Below, piece after piece: positions 25,863-37,242 of a stretch of 64,000 nt of DNA. Origin of the DNA: Hymenoscyphus infarciens. Its lineage: Eukaryota; Ascomycota; Leotiomycetes; Helotiales; Helotiaceae. The DNA lies in the NCBI GenBank assembly GCA_001414345.1, contig LLCB01000026.1, positions 1 through 64,000 on the forward strand, given 5' to 3'. Both the position numbers and the translations under genes were made by a program. Position 1 is the stretch's first letter. Each line of letters starts with the position of its first letter. Below the pieces are notes generated by a model. It searched no databases. It had not been told where the DNA came from and saw only the letters and a program-made list of their open reading frames with translations.

Positions 25863-26171
25863 TATAATAGTATGTCGTCATCCTAGATAGCTAGGAGTAC
25901 CTGCTATATATAAGGTTTTAGTAGTTATTGTCTTATATAGTCTGTTTTGAGAAGGTTACGTAGGTTTAAGCTTTTATATTAGCTGAGGTTATTCGGTTTT
26001 AGACTCTTTTATACTATCTAAACCTCTTATATATAGTAGCCTACTTCTAAAGTAGAAGAGAGATAGTTTTTCCTTTTCTTCTATATTAGAGCCTAGTATC
26101 TACGTATATTATTCTGCTAAACACACTCTTATATACCTCTTTTATAGTAGTATATATTTCGTACTATTATA
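25863..26171 (+). repeat. 5' LTR of copy C (309 bp)
   Basis: Starts tataatagtatgtcgtcatc and ends tttcgtactattata. Relative to the 3' LTR the differences are nearly all C-to-T and G-to-A, with this LTR the more mutated. Confidence 0.88.
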
Positions 26172-26518
26172 TAAAAAGGAAAAACTCTACTTCGCTAGTA
26201 ATAGTATTTATAATATCTCTTTTAAGTACGTTTACTATATGTTTTATTTTAAATTCGACTTAGCCTAGAATCGGATTAGTTATAGTAACTTCTTAAATAG
26301 CTAGGATTCTAGAGATCTCCTAGACAGCTAGTAACACTAGGGTTTAGTGTCTATATAGACAGCTAGTAAAAATCGTATCTTACACGTTAAGGGATTAGAA
26401 TACGCTAAGTGTTCCTAAGAATCCTAATAACTCTCTAAGTGTAGGGACTACTATATATAGGTTCAGTGAATAAGTTAACATACTATAGTTATTGCGAAGG
26501 CTTCCGAATCTGCTCTTA

Positions 26519-26672
26519 CCCCCCCCCCCCCCCCCCCCGCCCCCCCCCCCACGTCCCCCAAAACCCCATTGACTTCTCGTTTCTCATTTCCCCTGCGGCG
26601 GACCGACGACACGCCCTGGCCCCCCCCCCCTCCCCCAACGCCCCCACCCTAACCCCCCCACCCCTCTCAACT
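26519..26672 (+). repeat. C-rich tract inside copy C
   Basis: A near-pure run of C from 26519 to 26550 with a single G, followed by C-rich sequence with a second C run near 26,621-26,630. It sits at the same place as the C run at the window start (1-13, copy A). In Gypsy and copy B the region is AT-rich or absent. The Pro-rich ORF 26466-26708 is only a product of this composition. Confidence 0.85.
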
Positions 26673-28023
26673 CACCCACAAACAAAAAGTCCTGAAGAGA
26701 CTTTTTAAATGCGGACGATATACGGACGAGATGGAGGCAAAAATAAAGGATAAAACGATTGGTTAGCCGAGATAGAGGACTTAATTCTAAGCGAACTTCG
26801 AAGTTAATAATAATATCCCACCTCCGAACCCTCCTCGATCCGACCCTCCTTTGCCTTCAGACCTCTTTCGCTTAAGGGACACCGCTGCCCCTAATGCCTT
26901 CCTACCACTTCCCAACTCTCGAATCGGATACAAATCAGTTAAAATACGCTTTCTATTAGGACGAAACATAGAAGCGAGCTCTTAGCTAAGTTATCGCTGT
27001 CTTCAATAATACTAACCAAATATCATCTAACTCTACTCTAAACTTTACTTGAACCTCTACTAGCGAACATTTAAAATGACTACAGTTATAGACCGAGTCT
27101 CTACCGGTATAAAGGTTAAAAGAGATAGAAGTTAAAAGAGATAGAAGTAGAATTAGAAGAAGAATACGCTAAAGAAACGTTTACTTTTCAAGTATAGCTA
27201 TACTTAGAAAGATACTAAGTTAGAACGGTTCTTCTATATATAGGACATACCTTAGCTCGTCCGAACTCCCTACGATCTAACAGTGACTCTTTCTTCGAAA
27301 TCGGAAGATGACGATTAAGTCCTTAAGTACTTCTGAAGGGAACAAGGTAATACGACAACTTCGGTAATAAACTCTTTTGACCAGCTGAAACTGCTCCTTT
27401 TGTTGTCCTAAACTTCGGATAGCGTTTTTAACATTCGGCAATAAACTCTTTTAACTAGCTGAAACTACTTAACAACTTCGGAAACAACTTCGCCTTTAAC
27501 CACCCGAAACCCCACCGACTCTAATAAGAGTCTTACTTTCTTTTCACTTCTGGCTAGGCTAGAAGTTCCTTTTTTATTCGAATTCGAATCGGATGCGAAT
27601 CGGTACGCTCTCGAAGTAAGCTCTTAACTAAGTTATCACTACCTCTTAACTGAACGACTTCCGACTCTACTCTAAATTCACATTTGACTTTTAAACTTTT
27701 TCTAATTTAACTTTGAACTTTTTCCGACCTACTAGACGGATCGGACCATACTCTTTTAGCAAACGCTTACTTTAATATTAAAGGATTAGAAACGAAGTCT
27801 CTCTTTTATAAGTATCTACGAATTGGTTCGGTTACGATCCGGACCTAAAATCGATATCTTAACATCTCGTCTCGCTTATAATAAAGTTTAATAAATAAAG
27901 CATCTTCGAACCAACAAAATTAATAAATACGACAAATATTACAACACTTACACTATCCCGATTCAACTCTAAACGATAAGAGATAGATAGACTCGAGGAC
28001 GAGTCTTTTTCAAGGGAAGGGGA

Positions 28024-28332
28024 TATAACAGCATGCCGTTATCCTAGATAGCTAGGAGTACCTGCCACATATAAGGTTTCAGCAGTTGTTATCTTATATA
28101 GTCTATTTTAGAAAGGTTACGTAGGTTTAAGCTTTTATATTAGCCGAGGTTATTCGGTTTCAGACCCTTTTATACTATCCGAACCTCTTATATATAGCAG
28201 CCTACTCCTAGAGTAGAAGAGGGATAGTTTTTCCTTTTCTTCCGTATCAGAGCCTAGTATCTACGCATGTTATTCTGCCAAACGCACTCCTATATACCTC
28301 TTTTATAGTAGTGTGTATTTCGTGCCGTTATA
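28024..28332 (+). repeat. 3' LTR of copy C (309 bp)
   Basis: Starts tataacagcatgccgttatc and ends gtgccgttata, the best preserved LTR of the family. It is followed by the TSD gtttt. Confidence 0.88.
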
Positions 28333-28337
28333 GTTTT

Positions 28338-28565
28338 GTCTTAGTTTTAGTTATAGATCTTTATATTATCTAAACTTCTTTATATACACTCTATCTCTCT
28401 CTGTTTTATAAGAGATTAATTTATTCTTTATTTTACTATTTAAGTCTATAAAAAGTATATATTATTCTATTCAAACGTACTTCAATATATCTTTTTTATA
28501 GTAGTATATAATTTATACTATTATATTTAAAAAACAAATTCACGCTAGCCGGGGATAGTCACGTG
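28338..28565 (+). repeat. Remainder of the LTR interrupted by copy C, and leader stub
   Basis: 28338-28525 continues the LTR that stops at 25862 and ends tatactattata. 28,526-28,560 matches the leader start seen at 23,986. From about 28,565 the composition changes sharply to ordinary sequence, so this is the edge of the transposon block. Confidence 0.55.
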
Positions 28566-29438
28566 CCCTTCCCGCAACAGTTCGTAATAAAGCAAGGGCT
28601 CGTTAGAACTAGCTTAATATACAAAAGAGAATAGTAGCTTATATCTTATCTAATTATGACTACCTCTTTCAACTAAGGCTCTGTTAAGAAGTGACGAAAA
28701 GTCAGGTGGTGAGATATAAACCTAGCTTGAAACCGATCTTCAGTTAGGTCTAACCAAGGGATTTGTACCTCAATCTTGTCTAGAGAAAATCTGTTTGTTT
28801 ACTTATTACGTTTGAGGATAATTACATCTTCACAATGACTTTAAGTTTACTCAGCCCTCTTACTAGCCACATGTATTCCACAGGAGCGGCGGTTTTTATC
28901 TCAGCGTATTGCTGTCGAAAATTTTGTTGCTACCGAAATTTTAGATTGACAATAGCCATCGAAGACGGGAGATATAAGGTGGTTTGTCAATTGCTGTTAA
29001 CTTAAGAGACTACTGGAAGCAGAGTGATACTTAATTCTCTCTTTGGGAAAGAATACGAGCCAAGCTCGAAATAACAAGGGCATTGTAAGCCATTTTCCTA
29101 AGCTTGTTTCAAATTTGCTTCTCTTTAATAGATAACCTTCCAGATGTGATTTATAGTGGAGACCCTTTTTCGTTCCGAGGGCGGTGGATGAAGTTGTCAG
29201 CCGATTCACAACTATACCAAAAGAAAATACAGTGTGATAGGTGGATATCTGCTCAGTCATCTTAGCCCCTAGAAGTTTGAAGCATTTAATGTACAAGTAT
29301 ATTCTCGCGAAGGGAGAATTTACATTTCTCAGAAGAAAAGCTTCGATTTCCTAGACTACTAACGAGTAGCTCACTCTCTTTTTTGTTTACCTTTGTGGTA
29401 GTTGAAAACCCCACACAAAGCCCCTTACGCGATCTTCT
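28566..29438. other. Non-coding or decayed sequence next to the transposon block
   Basis: Composition is normal. An open minus-strand frame at 28997-29296 (99 codons) has no recognisable domain, hydrophobic pattern or intron signals. No gene is supported. Confidence 0.4.
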
Positions 29439-29930
29439 TTAGATACGAGTATCTTCATATATGATTCTACGTACCCTTGGGCTCTGAACCCAGAGAACAC
29501 TCATGGGCTGTCTGATATTACTTTTCAATTCAACCTCGCCAGATTTTGGCCGTAAGAAGATACACAATGTCAGCTGCTGCAGATAGCTCTGGTAAGGTGT
29601 TGTCATGACATGTTTAATTATGACAAGCATAGGAGAGGTAAGAGTATTTATAAGGTTTGCGCCATTTATTTTGAAGGAAAGAGGTGTACTTGTAGAGGGT
29701 GTTAAAACACTTAGAGGTTGGTAATGTATTGTCGTTATTTTGTTTGCTGCCGAAAGTTTAGGTTTCCCCATAATAGCGAAGTAGCCACTACAAGTGCGGA
29801 TCTTTGAACGTCAGGTTTTAAATGTTGTCGTACACCTTGAATAAGCCAAGCTTTTTCCATTTCCTGACATAGTATCTGGATATGACCAAGTTGCTTCAAC
29901 GCATTGTGCAAAAAGATGACTGGCATGTCT
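29439..29930 (-). pseudogene. Possible GMC oxidoreductase relic
   Basis: Two overlapping minus-strand frames read in succession. The upstream one (29,926-29,735) contains VRQHLKPDVQRSALVVATS, reminiscent of the 'FLKPV..R.NL.VAT' segment of GMC flavoenzymes. The downstream one (to 29,439) contains FLRPKSGEVELKSN, like the conserved 'LRPKSRGEV.LKS' segment at the start of the GMC C-terminal domain, followed by RRIIYEDTRI. The FAD-binding GxGxxG start and the catalytic His region were not found, and the frames are shifted. The call rests on two short similarities recalled by eye and is tentative. Confidence 0.3.
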
Positions 29931-31873
29931 AAATGCTACTAGAAAAGGTTGACTTTGTTGCGCGACACCTGACGACCTTGCGCCGGAAAGGGAAAGCACG
30001 ACCCCGGTCCCATTGCAGTGTTAATACCTAGCTCCCCGACGCCCTCCCCATATTCATGATTCTTGTTGTTGAAAATGAGTCCCTAGAGGTGTTGATTTTG
30101 AAGACCTCGACCGACATGGAAGCCGCTCCCAATACCATGCTATATAACTTGCTTTTTCAAGACCAAAGGAAAAAAAATAGTTATCAGTTAATCGCCGGTC
30201 GGACATTGCTCTCTTTCATGACGTGTGCACTGTCAATTTTCTCTTTAGGAGTGGCTTAGGCTCCAAGTTGTTGTACTCGAGCGCAAAAAGGTAGCCAGAA
30301 CAACAACAACAAAAAATAATCTCCAGAAAAAAACAGCAAAAGTAATCCTGGGACAAGGAGTCCCCCAAGGTTTGAAAACCAGACGTACTGAGTTTAACTA
30401 TTTTTTGGTAATCCAACGCCATCTACATAATCGATCCGGGCTGTTGACCAGCTGGCTCTACTCAGAAAGTAGACCTAGACCCAGGTTTACGAGCACTCGC
30501 CAGAGTTGACTCCAGTCGTCGATGCCACCATCGCACTACCGGGCAAGAAACCTGAAAATTGATTGGAAAGCAATTGTGTTATTTGGTTTATCAAAGGTTG
30601 AGAGATTTGTGGGTCTGTGGTGGATCTAGCGGTTGTTTTGCCGTTAAGCGACGTAAACAGCCAACTGCAGTAACTAATGTTTTCGAAACTACCGCACCTA
30701 CGAGTCTAGGTAAATTTGGTGCATGCGACATTTTGCTCTTGGAACTTGAGGTTCGAAGGACGAAGAATTCGAATGCGTTTTGCAGTTCAAAACCCCAAAC
30801 GGTATGCAATATTATTATATTTCTAAGCGTGAAAGCCTCTTCTTGTGAAGCTTGCCAACGCACGCAGATGTCGTAGTTTCTCGTACTTCTTACCGCATCT
30901 CGAGAAGCTTGCGACATTGAGTATATCTTTTTGGGCACGTCTTACGAAAACCGGTTTTGCCAAATACGATCAAGTCTTTCAACAGTGAACACTCATATGA
31001 GGTCACGATGAAGTCGGAACGTTTCCTACTTTAGTACTTGAAAATAAAAGCATTACGATCTTCACTACCGATTATTAGTTCAGTAGCTAATAACACTCAT
31101 TCTTCTTCTTTTAGCTCAACTTAGGGATATAACGTGGAGCTCAAGCTTGTGGAACGAGCTTTCTCTTTGGCCTAAACTTTTTGAGTACCCATTGCTCAAA
31201 CCATCAAATTATTCTTTTCGAAAGCTTGGAAAGTGTACTTGAAGCGTACCAACAAAGAAAGCCCTTTACGGCGAGTCACAAGTTCTCACGAGTGAATGGA
31301 CCCAAAAAGGCCCGAAATACGAGGATGGGGACTTTGGAATTCTGCTGACCTTTACATGCGAGACTTAATTTAGGAGGAAGTAATCACAAAACTAGGTCAA
31401 AGAATATAACGACTCTAAGAATACATCATTCGGAAGAATGCAGCCCCAGTCTTATGCTCGCTTATTCTTGGCAAAAGGTAGTCAAGTATATATTGTTTCC
31501 TCTCGCTCCTTCTCCCAAATGAGAGGGCAAACATCAATTCAGATGTTAGCTGAAAACTCTCTCAATCATTTTGCTAAAATGCTCCCAGAATTCTGGTTAA
31601 ACGCATCACCATTCTTTTTTTTTTCTCAAGAAAATAAGGTTGCGCCGCATCCGTAAAGTGTGGTAAACTAGCATCTGCAGTCAGTAGGTACGAACGAGGC
31701 TATGTTGTAATTTAATATCGTGAATTATTGACGGAATGGGTTCTGGATGAGATAATTGAGCTGAAAACTGAAAGAAGAGGGGAAGGCGTTCGGAAAATAT
31801 CAAAAAAACCAAGCCAAGCACGACAAGCTTTGACGCATAAAGAATTACCATTCTATAAAATACCAAACTCAAT
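29931..31873. other. Intergenic, no supported gene
   Basis: Overlapping open frames on both strands at 30,216-30,938 have no recognisable product and no consistent splice structure. A pyrimidine/T tract lies at 31,614-31,625. I see no repeats or RNA genes. Confidence 0.4.
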
Positions 31874-32881
31874 ATGATAGGCACTAGATTTACGGTTTCT
31901 TGTCTTTTCGCCATCCTCTCCTTCCCAACTCCAAGCATCCCCGGCGCTGATGTAACTTCACAGACGACAGTTGAGCAACACAACTTTACAGTAGCTGCAA
32001 ACCCCTTTCTCGGCCGCCCGAACGACGTGAATGGTCTCTATATCTACTCGAACCCTCCTCTTCATCACGCATCATGGTGCCTCAGACAATGATCGTCTGG
32101 ATCTGGCTCCCAATCGATAACTGGAATGAACATTTTCCCGCGGAAGGAGGAGGCAGCTATCAAGGGGGTTTCGGTCCACTTAGGATCGCCCCGGGAGCGT
32201 TGGAGGGATCTGCAATGGTGACCACCGGTGCTGGTATTGATTGGGCATTGAAGGCAGATGGGAGTGCCAATGTTTAACATCCACAAACGGCCAACCAACA
32301 TGCCCACCTTTGGAGATCGGTGCTCAGTTGCTTGTGAGCCGTATATATCTGCCAGATATGTGGATTCCTTATTTCCTCAACGAGAATCCCAATTTCGACA
32401 TTAATTCAGTTAATTTTCCCTCGGAATTGATAGCGTTGCTTTCTGAATCACTTCAGGAATATGGAAACATAATTAAATCCACGAATTCGAACCTCTCGCC
32501 ATTTCGAAAGTCCGGTGGAAAGGTTCCTGTTTGGCAAGTTAACGCAGATCAGGTGCTTTCTACTTTGAACCATAGACACGGTGTTGAGGAGAGAATGGGA
32601 GGTAGACCTAAGGTGGACGAGTTTTTTCGCTTTTTATGGCTCCTGGGGTAGATCACTGTGGTCTGAGAACGACACCTGGTGCTGCACCTATCGATAATTT
32701 CAGTGTTTTGCGGTCCCGGGTAGAGGATGATACAGCTCCTGAAGTCATGGCCGCCGAAACGCCAGAATTGATCACACCGCACTTTACTCGAAAACTTTGT
32801 CGCTATCATCCAGTTTCTAAGTTCCTTGGCGGAGATCCTAATGTTTTGGGAAGTTTTGAGTGCGTTATTCTGGGTTATTAA
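31874..32881 (+). pseudogene. Tannase/feruloyl esterase family pseudogene
   Basis: The N-terminal frame begins with a secretion-signal-like segment (MIGTRFTVSCLFAILSF). It shifts frame near 32,074 to give IWLPIDNWNEHF and GGGSYQGGFG, the tannase-family 'LPL.NWNGRF.G.GGGGY' region. After about 32,275 it jumps directly to the family's C-terminal part (NPNFD at about 32,388, QEYGNII, FRKSGGK, ADQV). A last shift near 32,630 leads to APGVDHCG, the catalytic His motif, and a tail ending in SFEC. Some 200 or more residues with the catalytic Ser (C-S-x-G-G) are deleted and at least three frameshifts are present. The enzymes are secreted esterases that hydrolyse plant phenolic esters; this copy cannot work. 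Confidence 0.85.
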
Positions 32882-33325
32882 GAGACTGGTCATTCCGTTC
32901 AGCTAGAGTCGAGCATATTTGGGCGAATGGTTGTGATTTCATATCCAAAGATAGAATAGTGTACAGTCGTTCATGAGTAGCAGTTAGTTTGGTTACCATT
33001 GAGTTTACTCATTGCCATTGCTGCCAAGTGTTGTGAAACACGCACAAGACCTGTTCCAAGTTTTCATTGCAATAGGCAAATAAAGCCCTCAGCTTTGGAG
33101 CTAGCAATCCGACATCAAGTAGTCAAACACCTTACACGTGTATCAAAATTATCCCAAGTTTGCGACAAACTTGAACGCACGCGACCGACCTTTACCAGAG
33201 ATCTTGCAAGATTGAGAGTTTTCTCCTCTCTTATAACACGATACCATTCTTTTCCGAACCCTTTACGAGACTCAAAGCTCATTCTGTCCCCGTTTCCTTT
33301 GGTCTTTTCTCAATTCTGACAGCCC
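32882..33325. other. Upstream region of the membrane protein gene
   Basis: About 440 bp without a supported gene. The open frame at 32999-33319 has no recognisable features and lacks codon bias. Presumably it contains the promoter of the gene starting at 33326. Confidence 0.4.
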
Positions 33326-34747
33326 ATGATGCCTTTTGCGACTCCGGCACTCAACAGTGCCAGAAGAAGTTTGGGACAGCCAATACCAGTTTACAGAACA
33401 ACCTTTCAGAAGTTTTGGAAACGCATGGTATTCTTCCGAGCATTGATTCAATTCTTGTCATCAACTTTGGGTGCTCTTATTTGGTTCATATGGTTCATAT
33501 TTGAAGTCTTGATCTGGATACTATGGTTTGCTGGTGACGTTGTCGTGTGGGCGTTGAAAATCATATCTTGGCCTATCCATACTCTATTCAGCGCTTGTAC
33601 ATCCTTGAAATATGGAGGCTTTGAACGTGCAGATGTGGAATTCAGAATGGGACTTGCAAACCATGGGGATCGCCCAGACAACGAAGCTGCGGAAACCATA
33701 GGAGAAAGGGGAAGACGTGCGGAAAATACTTACAAGGGAATGCGATACTACTCAGAAGTACGCGTATTCTTTTCCTGCATCACTTTATCACTCCATGCTA
33801 ATCACTTGTCTTGACAGAGGTTTTGGGAGTGGATTGCTTGCTTCTCGATATGGGCTTACTGGGTGTTGGGTACGTGGCAGGCATTTTGGAGGGCATATTT
33901 TCTCTGTGGTGATATCTCCAATTTTCACGAAGATTACACGGAAGCGTGGAGACAGCACTTTCAGAACCCGCGAGCAACCGATGGCAACCTTCCCGGAGAA
34001 CAATACTCAGTGGTCATTTTTCTTGACAGCGATGACATGATGGAAATTCCCTGCTCCAACGGAATAGACGACAGACTGCTTATGCACCACATAGGAGAGT
34101 TTTACTATTTGAGAAAAGCGGAGAAAGGAGTTATTGAAGCTTGTGCGGTCAAAGGAATTGAGAAGGTTGAAGTTGTCAAGGTATTTGCTACTTATAGATT
34201 CTCAAATGGTAGATAAAATGCTGATTGTTAACCCGATCAAGCGAGCCTTGGGTAGGCTTGTGATAGAAAAAGTCTATTCAAACTTGATTCTCGCGAGGGG
34301 AGGGCTACAGGATCCATTCAAGGACCTTCCTCCCCCCGAGGACCAGCTTATTTTTGAGCCATTCGGTGACCCAGAACAAAACATGGTACAACTTAATAGC
34401 ATAATTGCTCCCGGTGGTCAACATACGATGGCTCTCAATTTCGTCACAAAATGGAATACCGACACAGCGGGCTATATGATAGCCATACCTGTCGCAACCA
34501 GCGCCTTATTCGCAAGCTTATGGGCACTCGTTGCGGTCGTGAGCTACAAGAAATCTACCCAGCTGAGTGTCCAAACAGGCTTCACAGTGGGAAGCTACAT
34601 AGTTAGCTCAGGTATGAAGTGGCATCTCGTCACACTCAGAGGGTAATTAAAATGCTAACAAAATTGACAGGAGCACTTCTGATTGCCTTGATTGCGTTCT
34701 TGGTTACGAGGCATGACAAGAGCAGGAAAAGTATTGGGTCAGGCTGA
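33326..34747 (+). CDS. Fungal membrane protein of unknown function, four exons
   Basis: Model: join(33326..33757, 33818..34180, 34242..34611, 34671..34747), 413 residues. Introns of 60, 61 and 59 bp start gtacgc, gtattt and gtatga and end cag, aag and cag; they join the frames exactly and have branch-like ctaat/ctaac or ctgat sequences. The N-terminal third has long Trp/Phe/Ile-rich hydrophobic segments at about residues 35-90. A further aromatic segment follows at 145-172, then an acidic/soluble middle part. Two clear C-terminal membrane spans are at about 344-367 and 379-401, and the tail is basic. No known domain recognised. The open frame across three introns argues that it is a live gene, unlike its pseudogene neighbour. 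Start codon choice (MMP) is by ORF length only. Confidence 0.75.
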
Positions 34748-35566
34748 CAGCTCACGAGATCAATCTTGGATGTGCACTACAAGTCTAGTATGAGCAGAAA
34801 TGCCCTTGTTGTAGGAGAAATTAGCGACAATACCTTAGATAAGAGCAGTCATATGAGGTCATGAAGATCTTTGGGCACCGCGCCAGCAAGCCTGTTTTGT
34901 GTGCCATTTCAAAACGCCTTTTCGGGGGAATGCGCAAAGCTCAATACTCACTTTGGGAATTGTATTGAAAGGGGCTGAAGAATCATGTAAATGTAGTAGA
35001 AGATTTCGAGCAAGTCAAGATTGCAAACGTACCCCGTAAAACGCTGACAGTATGGTACCCATCGTGAGATGGGTAATCAACATTGTCGCATTCAACCTGA
35101 AAAGGTTCGTTCAAGCCCGCTGGCGTTCCCCAAGTCGCAAGAACCAAGGATAGCCCGAAGGTCTCCACCCGGGCAATCACGTCTGCAGCAATGAGTTGGG
35201 GCTGGATTTGGGGTATAAATGAGAGAGGTAGATGAGGACTCTGAATGCGTTGTAGATGCCAAGCGAGAGTTACACCACAACGGTCGTTTGAAAAAGTCAT
35301 TATGGCGAGCGAGTGGGCTTGCAGAAAAGACACAAAAGCAGAATAAGCTCGGAGGGACAAAAGAAACATGAGGATACCATCATCTTATACTGGACTCTAC
35401 ACTATCACACAAAAATTCGGAACACCTCGCATTGGTGGAATCGAGCTATTGGGTCATAACGGGTTGCTTCCCCTCGAAGCACTTAATTTCAATACGAACT
35501 GACCGCTATCTTCAATCCACGTAGGTAAGTTTAACGACAACATAAAAGGCGGGGTTGCGTACTTAG
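34748..35566. other. Intergenic, with one doubtful small ORF
   Basis: A 128-codon minus-strand frame (35369 to 34983) starts with a weakly hydrophobic stretch but resembles no family I know. It may be an exon of a small secreted protein or chance. No other signal seen. Confidence 0.3.
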
Positions 35567-35574
35567 CTTACCGG

Positions 35575-36067
35575 TAGGTCTGTTCAAGGAATTGATGAAT
35601 AATTGTACTTGTTCTTCGTTATTCATATTCGTAGATAATTGGGTATTCGTTATTTGTAGTATTCGTATCTATAGCAAATTAGTTTATTTGTAAATATTTA
35701 TAAGTATTTACAAGGAATTCGTAGAAGAGGAAAAAGAACTAGGCTTCTATTTTCCCTAGTATCTAATAGCTTTTCCCGCCTATTTTTATCCTACGATATA
35801 ATTACACTAACTGATTACTCGTTTAAAGAGACAAATTATAGTATATAAAAACCTTATATAACTCTTTTATTATAGACGTAATACCTTTATATAGTACTAT
35901 AAACTCATCTTTGTAAAGAGTGAATATTCGTTGAATTAAGACTTCTATCTATTAGTTATGTTCGTAGGAAAAGAGCTATTCGTGAATATATTCATAGGCC
36001 TTATATTCTTACGAAGTCGCGAATATTTACAAATATCTGCCAAGGGAATCTTCCTTAGACAGGCCTA
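35575..36067. mobile_element. hAT-type MITE (493 bp)
   Basis: Terminal inverted repeats taggtctgttcaaggaa (35575-35591) and ttccttagacaggccta (36051-36067) match at 14 of 17 positions, with transition differences. They are flanked by an 8-bp target-site duplication, cttaccgg/cttaccag (35567-35574 and 36068-36075; 7 of 8). The interior is AT-rich with attcgta and tatttac motifs and has no coding frame. An 8-bp TSD points to the hAT superfamily. Confidence 0.85.
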
Positions 36068-36075
36068 CTTACCAG

Positions 36076-37242
36076 TGCGTGGCCACGGGCTTACACCTAT
36101 GCTTGCTTGCCTTGCAGTTCTTTAGCAACAATTCAGACAATCCACCTTTGAAGTCCAAAAACGACGTTTATATAGTTTGAACATCGCTAGTTTGTAATCA
36201 ACCATGCGATGCGAGAACTCAGCAAGAATTGTATAGAACGAACGATAGGAAAACACTAGCTTTTCAGAAAGGGACGAAAGCCTTAACTCTCCATTGAATT
36301 TGATGTCTGATTCTTGTAAAGAAGGTATAGCAAAGAACGGCACATACGAGATTTTTCCCTATCCTGCTTCAGCAAGGCAGCCGCACTTCGTGTTGTCTGA
36401 TGGTGGCATGGAGCTTGAAAGAGTCGCACGAACGAATTATGACGCCTGACCAGGGGTATCCCTACTTGTGTTCGCTCATGGATGGAATGAGATATTGACG
36501 GTCGAGACAATCACATCAATTATTTCCGGAATGATGTTGTTATAAGAACATTGTCGACCTTAGAACGTCTAGAGAACACGCCTCGCTTAAAATTTATTCT
36601 GAGCCGTTTTCCCCAACCTTTCTCAACTTCATTGCCGCCGTCATACAACATTCTTGAACCGCCATGAACCCAACAACTCTCCGGTTCGTAAAATCGTGGG
36701 TTGAGGGCGTTGTGCTTACCCCGCACCAACCTCAGTTTACAGGGTTATTGCTTACCTGACAGCATAGTATAGCGTGGAGAGGCTAGCGGCAACCGGTCAT
36801 AATAAATTTGAAAATTCAAAGTTGTAGAATACAAGGATTCCCCAAACGCTCCGTGGTTTGATTGATTTGAAGTTTTTCTTTCTTCTGTGTGTACAAGAAA
36901 CATACTCGGTTTTCAATGTAGGTCTACGGGTTGACGGAATTGGGTGGACTAGGTTAATGAGGTGTAGGTATGTTGCGGATGTTGTGTCTCAGCCTTGTTT
37001 CCCCGATATCAAGCTGATTTTGAACGCTTCGCTATTCTTATTCGTTTACCGATCATAAACCCACTTGCTGATAGTCGGTGGACTACGAAACCGAGAAAAG
37101 TGAGTACGTTATATTAATATACAAGTGATTATCAAGGCCGCTTACTCTAGTCAAGTAGTACTTAGCTAAAATATCTGCATATAAGAGTAATAATACTCTA
37201 TACGTGATTATATAGGCGATTTTCAGTCTTCCCCTTTTTCCT
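36076..37242. other. Intergenic, no supported gene
   Basis: Small overlapping minus frames (36,122-36,729) and a plus frame (36,858-37,058) show no domain or splice structure. Nothing else recognised. Confidence 0.4.

Larger units (their letters stand above)
25863..28332 (+). mobile_element. Complete non-autonomous LTR retrotransposon (copy C, 2,470 bp)
   Basis: Two LTRs of identical length (309 bp; 25863-26171 and 28024-28332) and a perfect 5-bp TSD gtttt (25858-25862 and 28333-28337) define it exactly. The internal 1.85 kb has a leader, a C-rich tract and about 1.3 kb with no credible frame. LTR termini and leader match the Gypsy element at 2800-18673, so it was probably mobilised in trans by that family. 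Its 3' half is much less RIP-damaged than the Gypsy and Copia copies. It resembles the TRIM/LARD class. Confidence 0.88.

Noticed and set aside
26466..26708. Proline-rich 80-codon ORF
   Set aside because: It is a translation of the C-rich tract inside a non-coding LTR element, with no other coding evidence.
28997..29296. C-terminal part of the suspected GMC oxidoreductase
   Set aside because: The expected His-containing GMC C-terminal motif is absent, so it was not joined to the relic at 29,439-29,930.
30559..30938. Overlapping 105- and 115-codon ORFs on opposite strands
   Set aside because: Neither shows a family motif, signal peptide or splice continuation; mutual shadows cannot both be real and neither is favoured.
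34983..35369. 128-codon minus-strand ORF as a secreted protein gene
   Set aside because: The N-terminus is only weakly hydrophobic and no homology is recognised; reported as doubtful within the intergenic entry.
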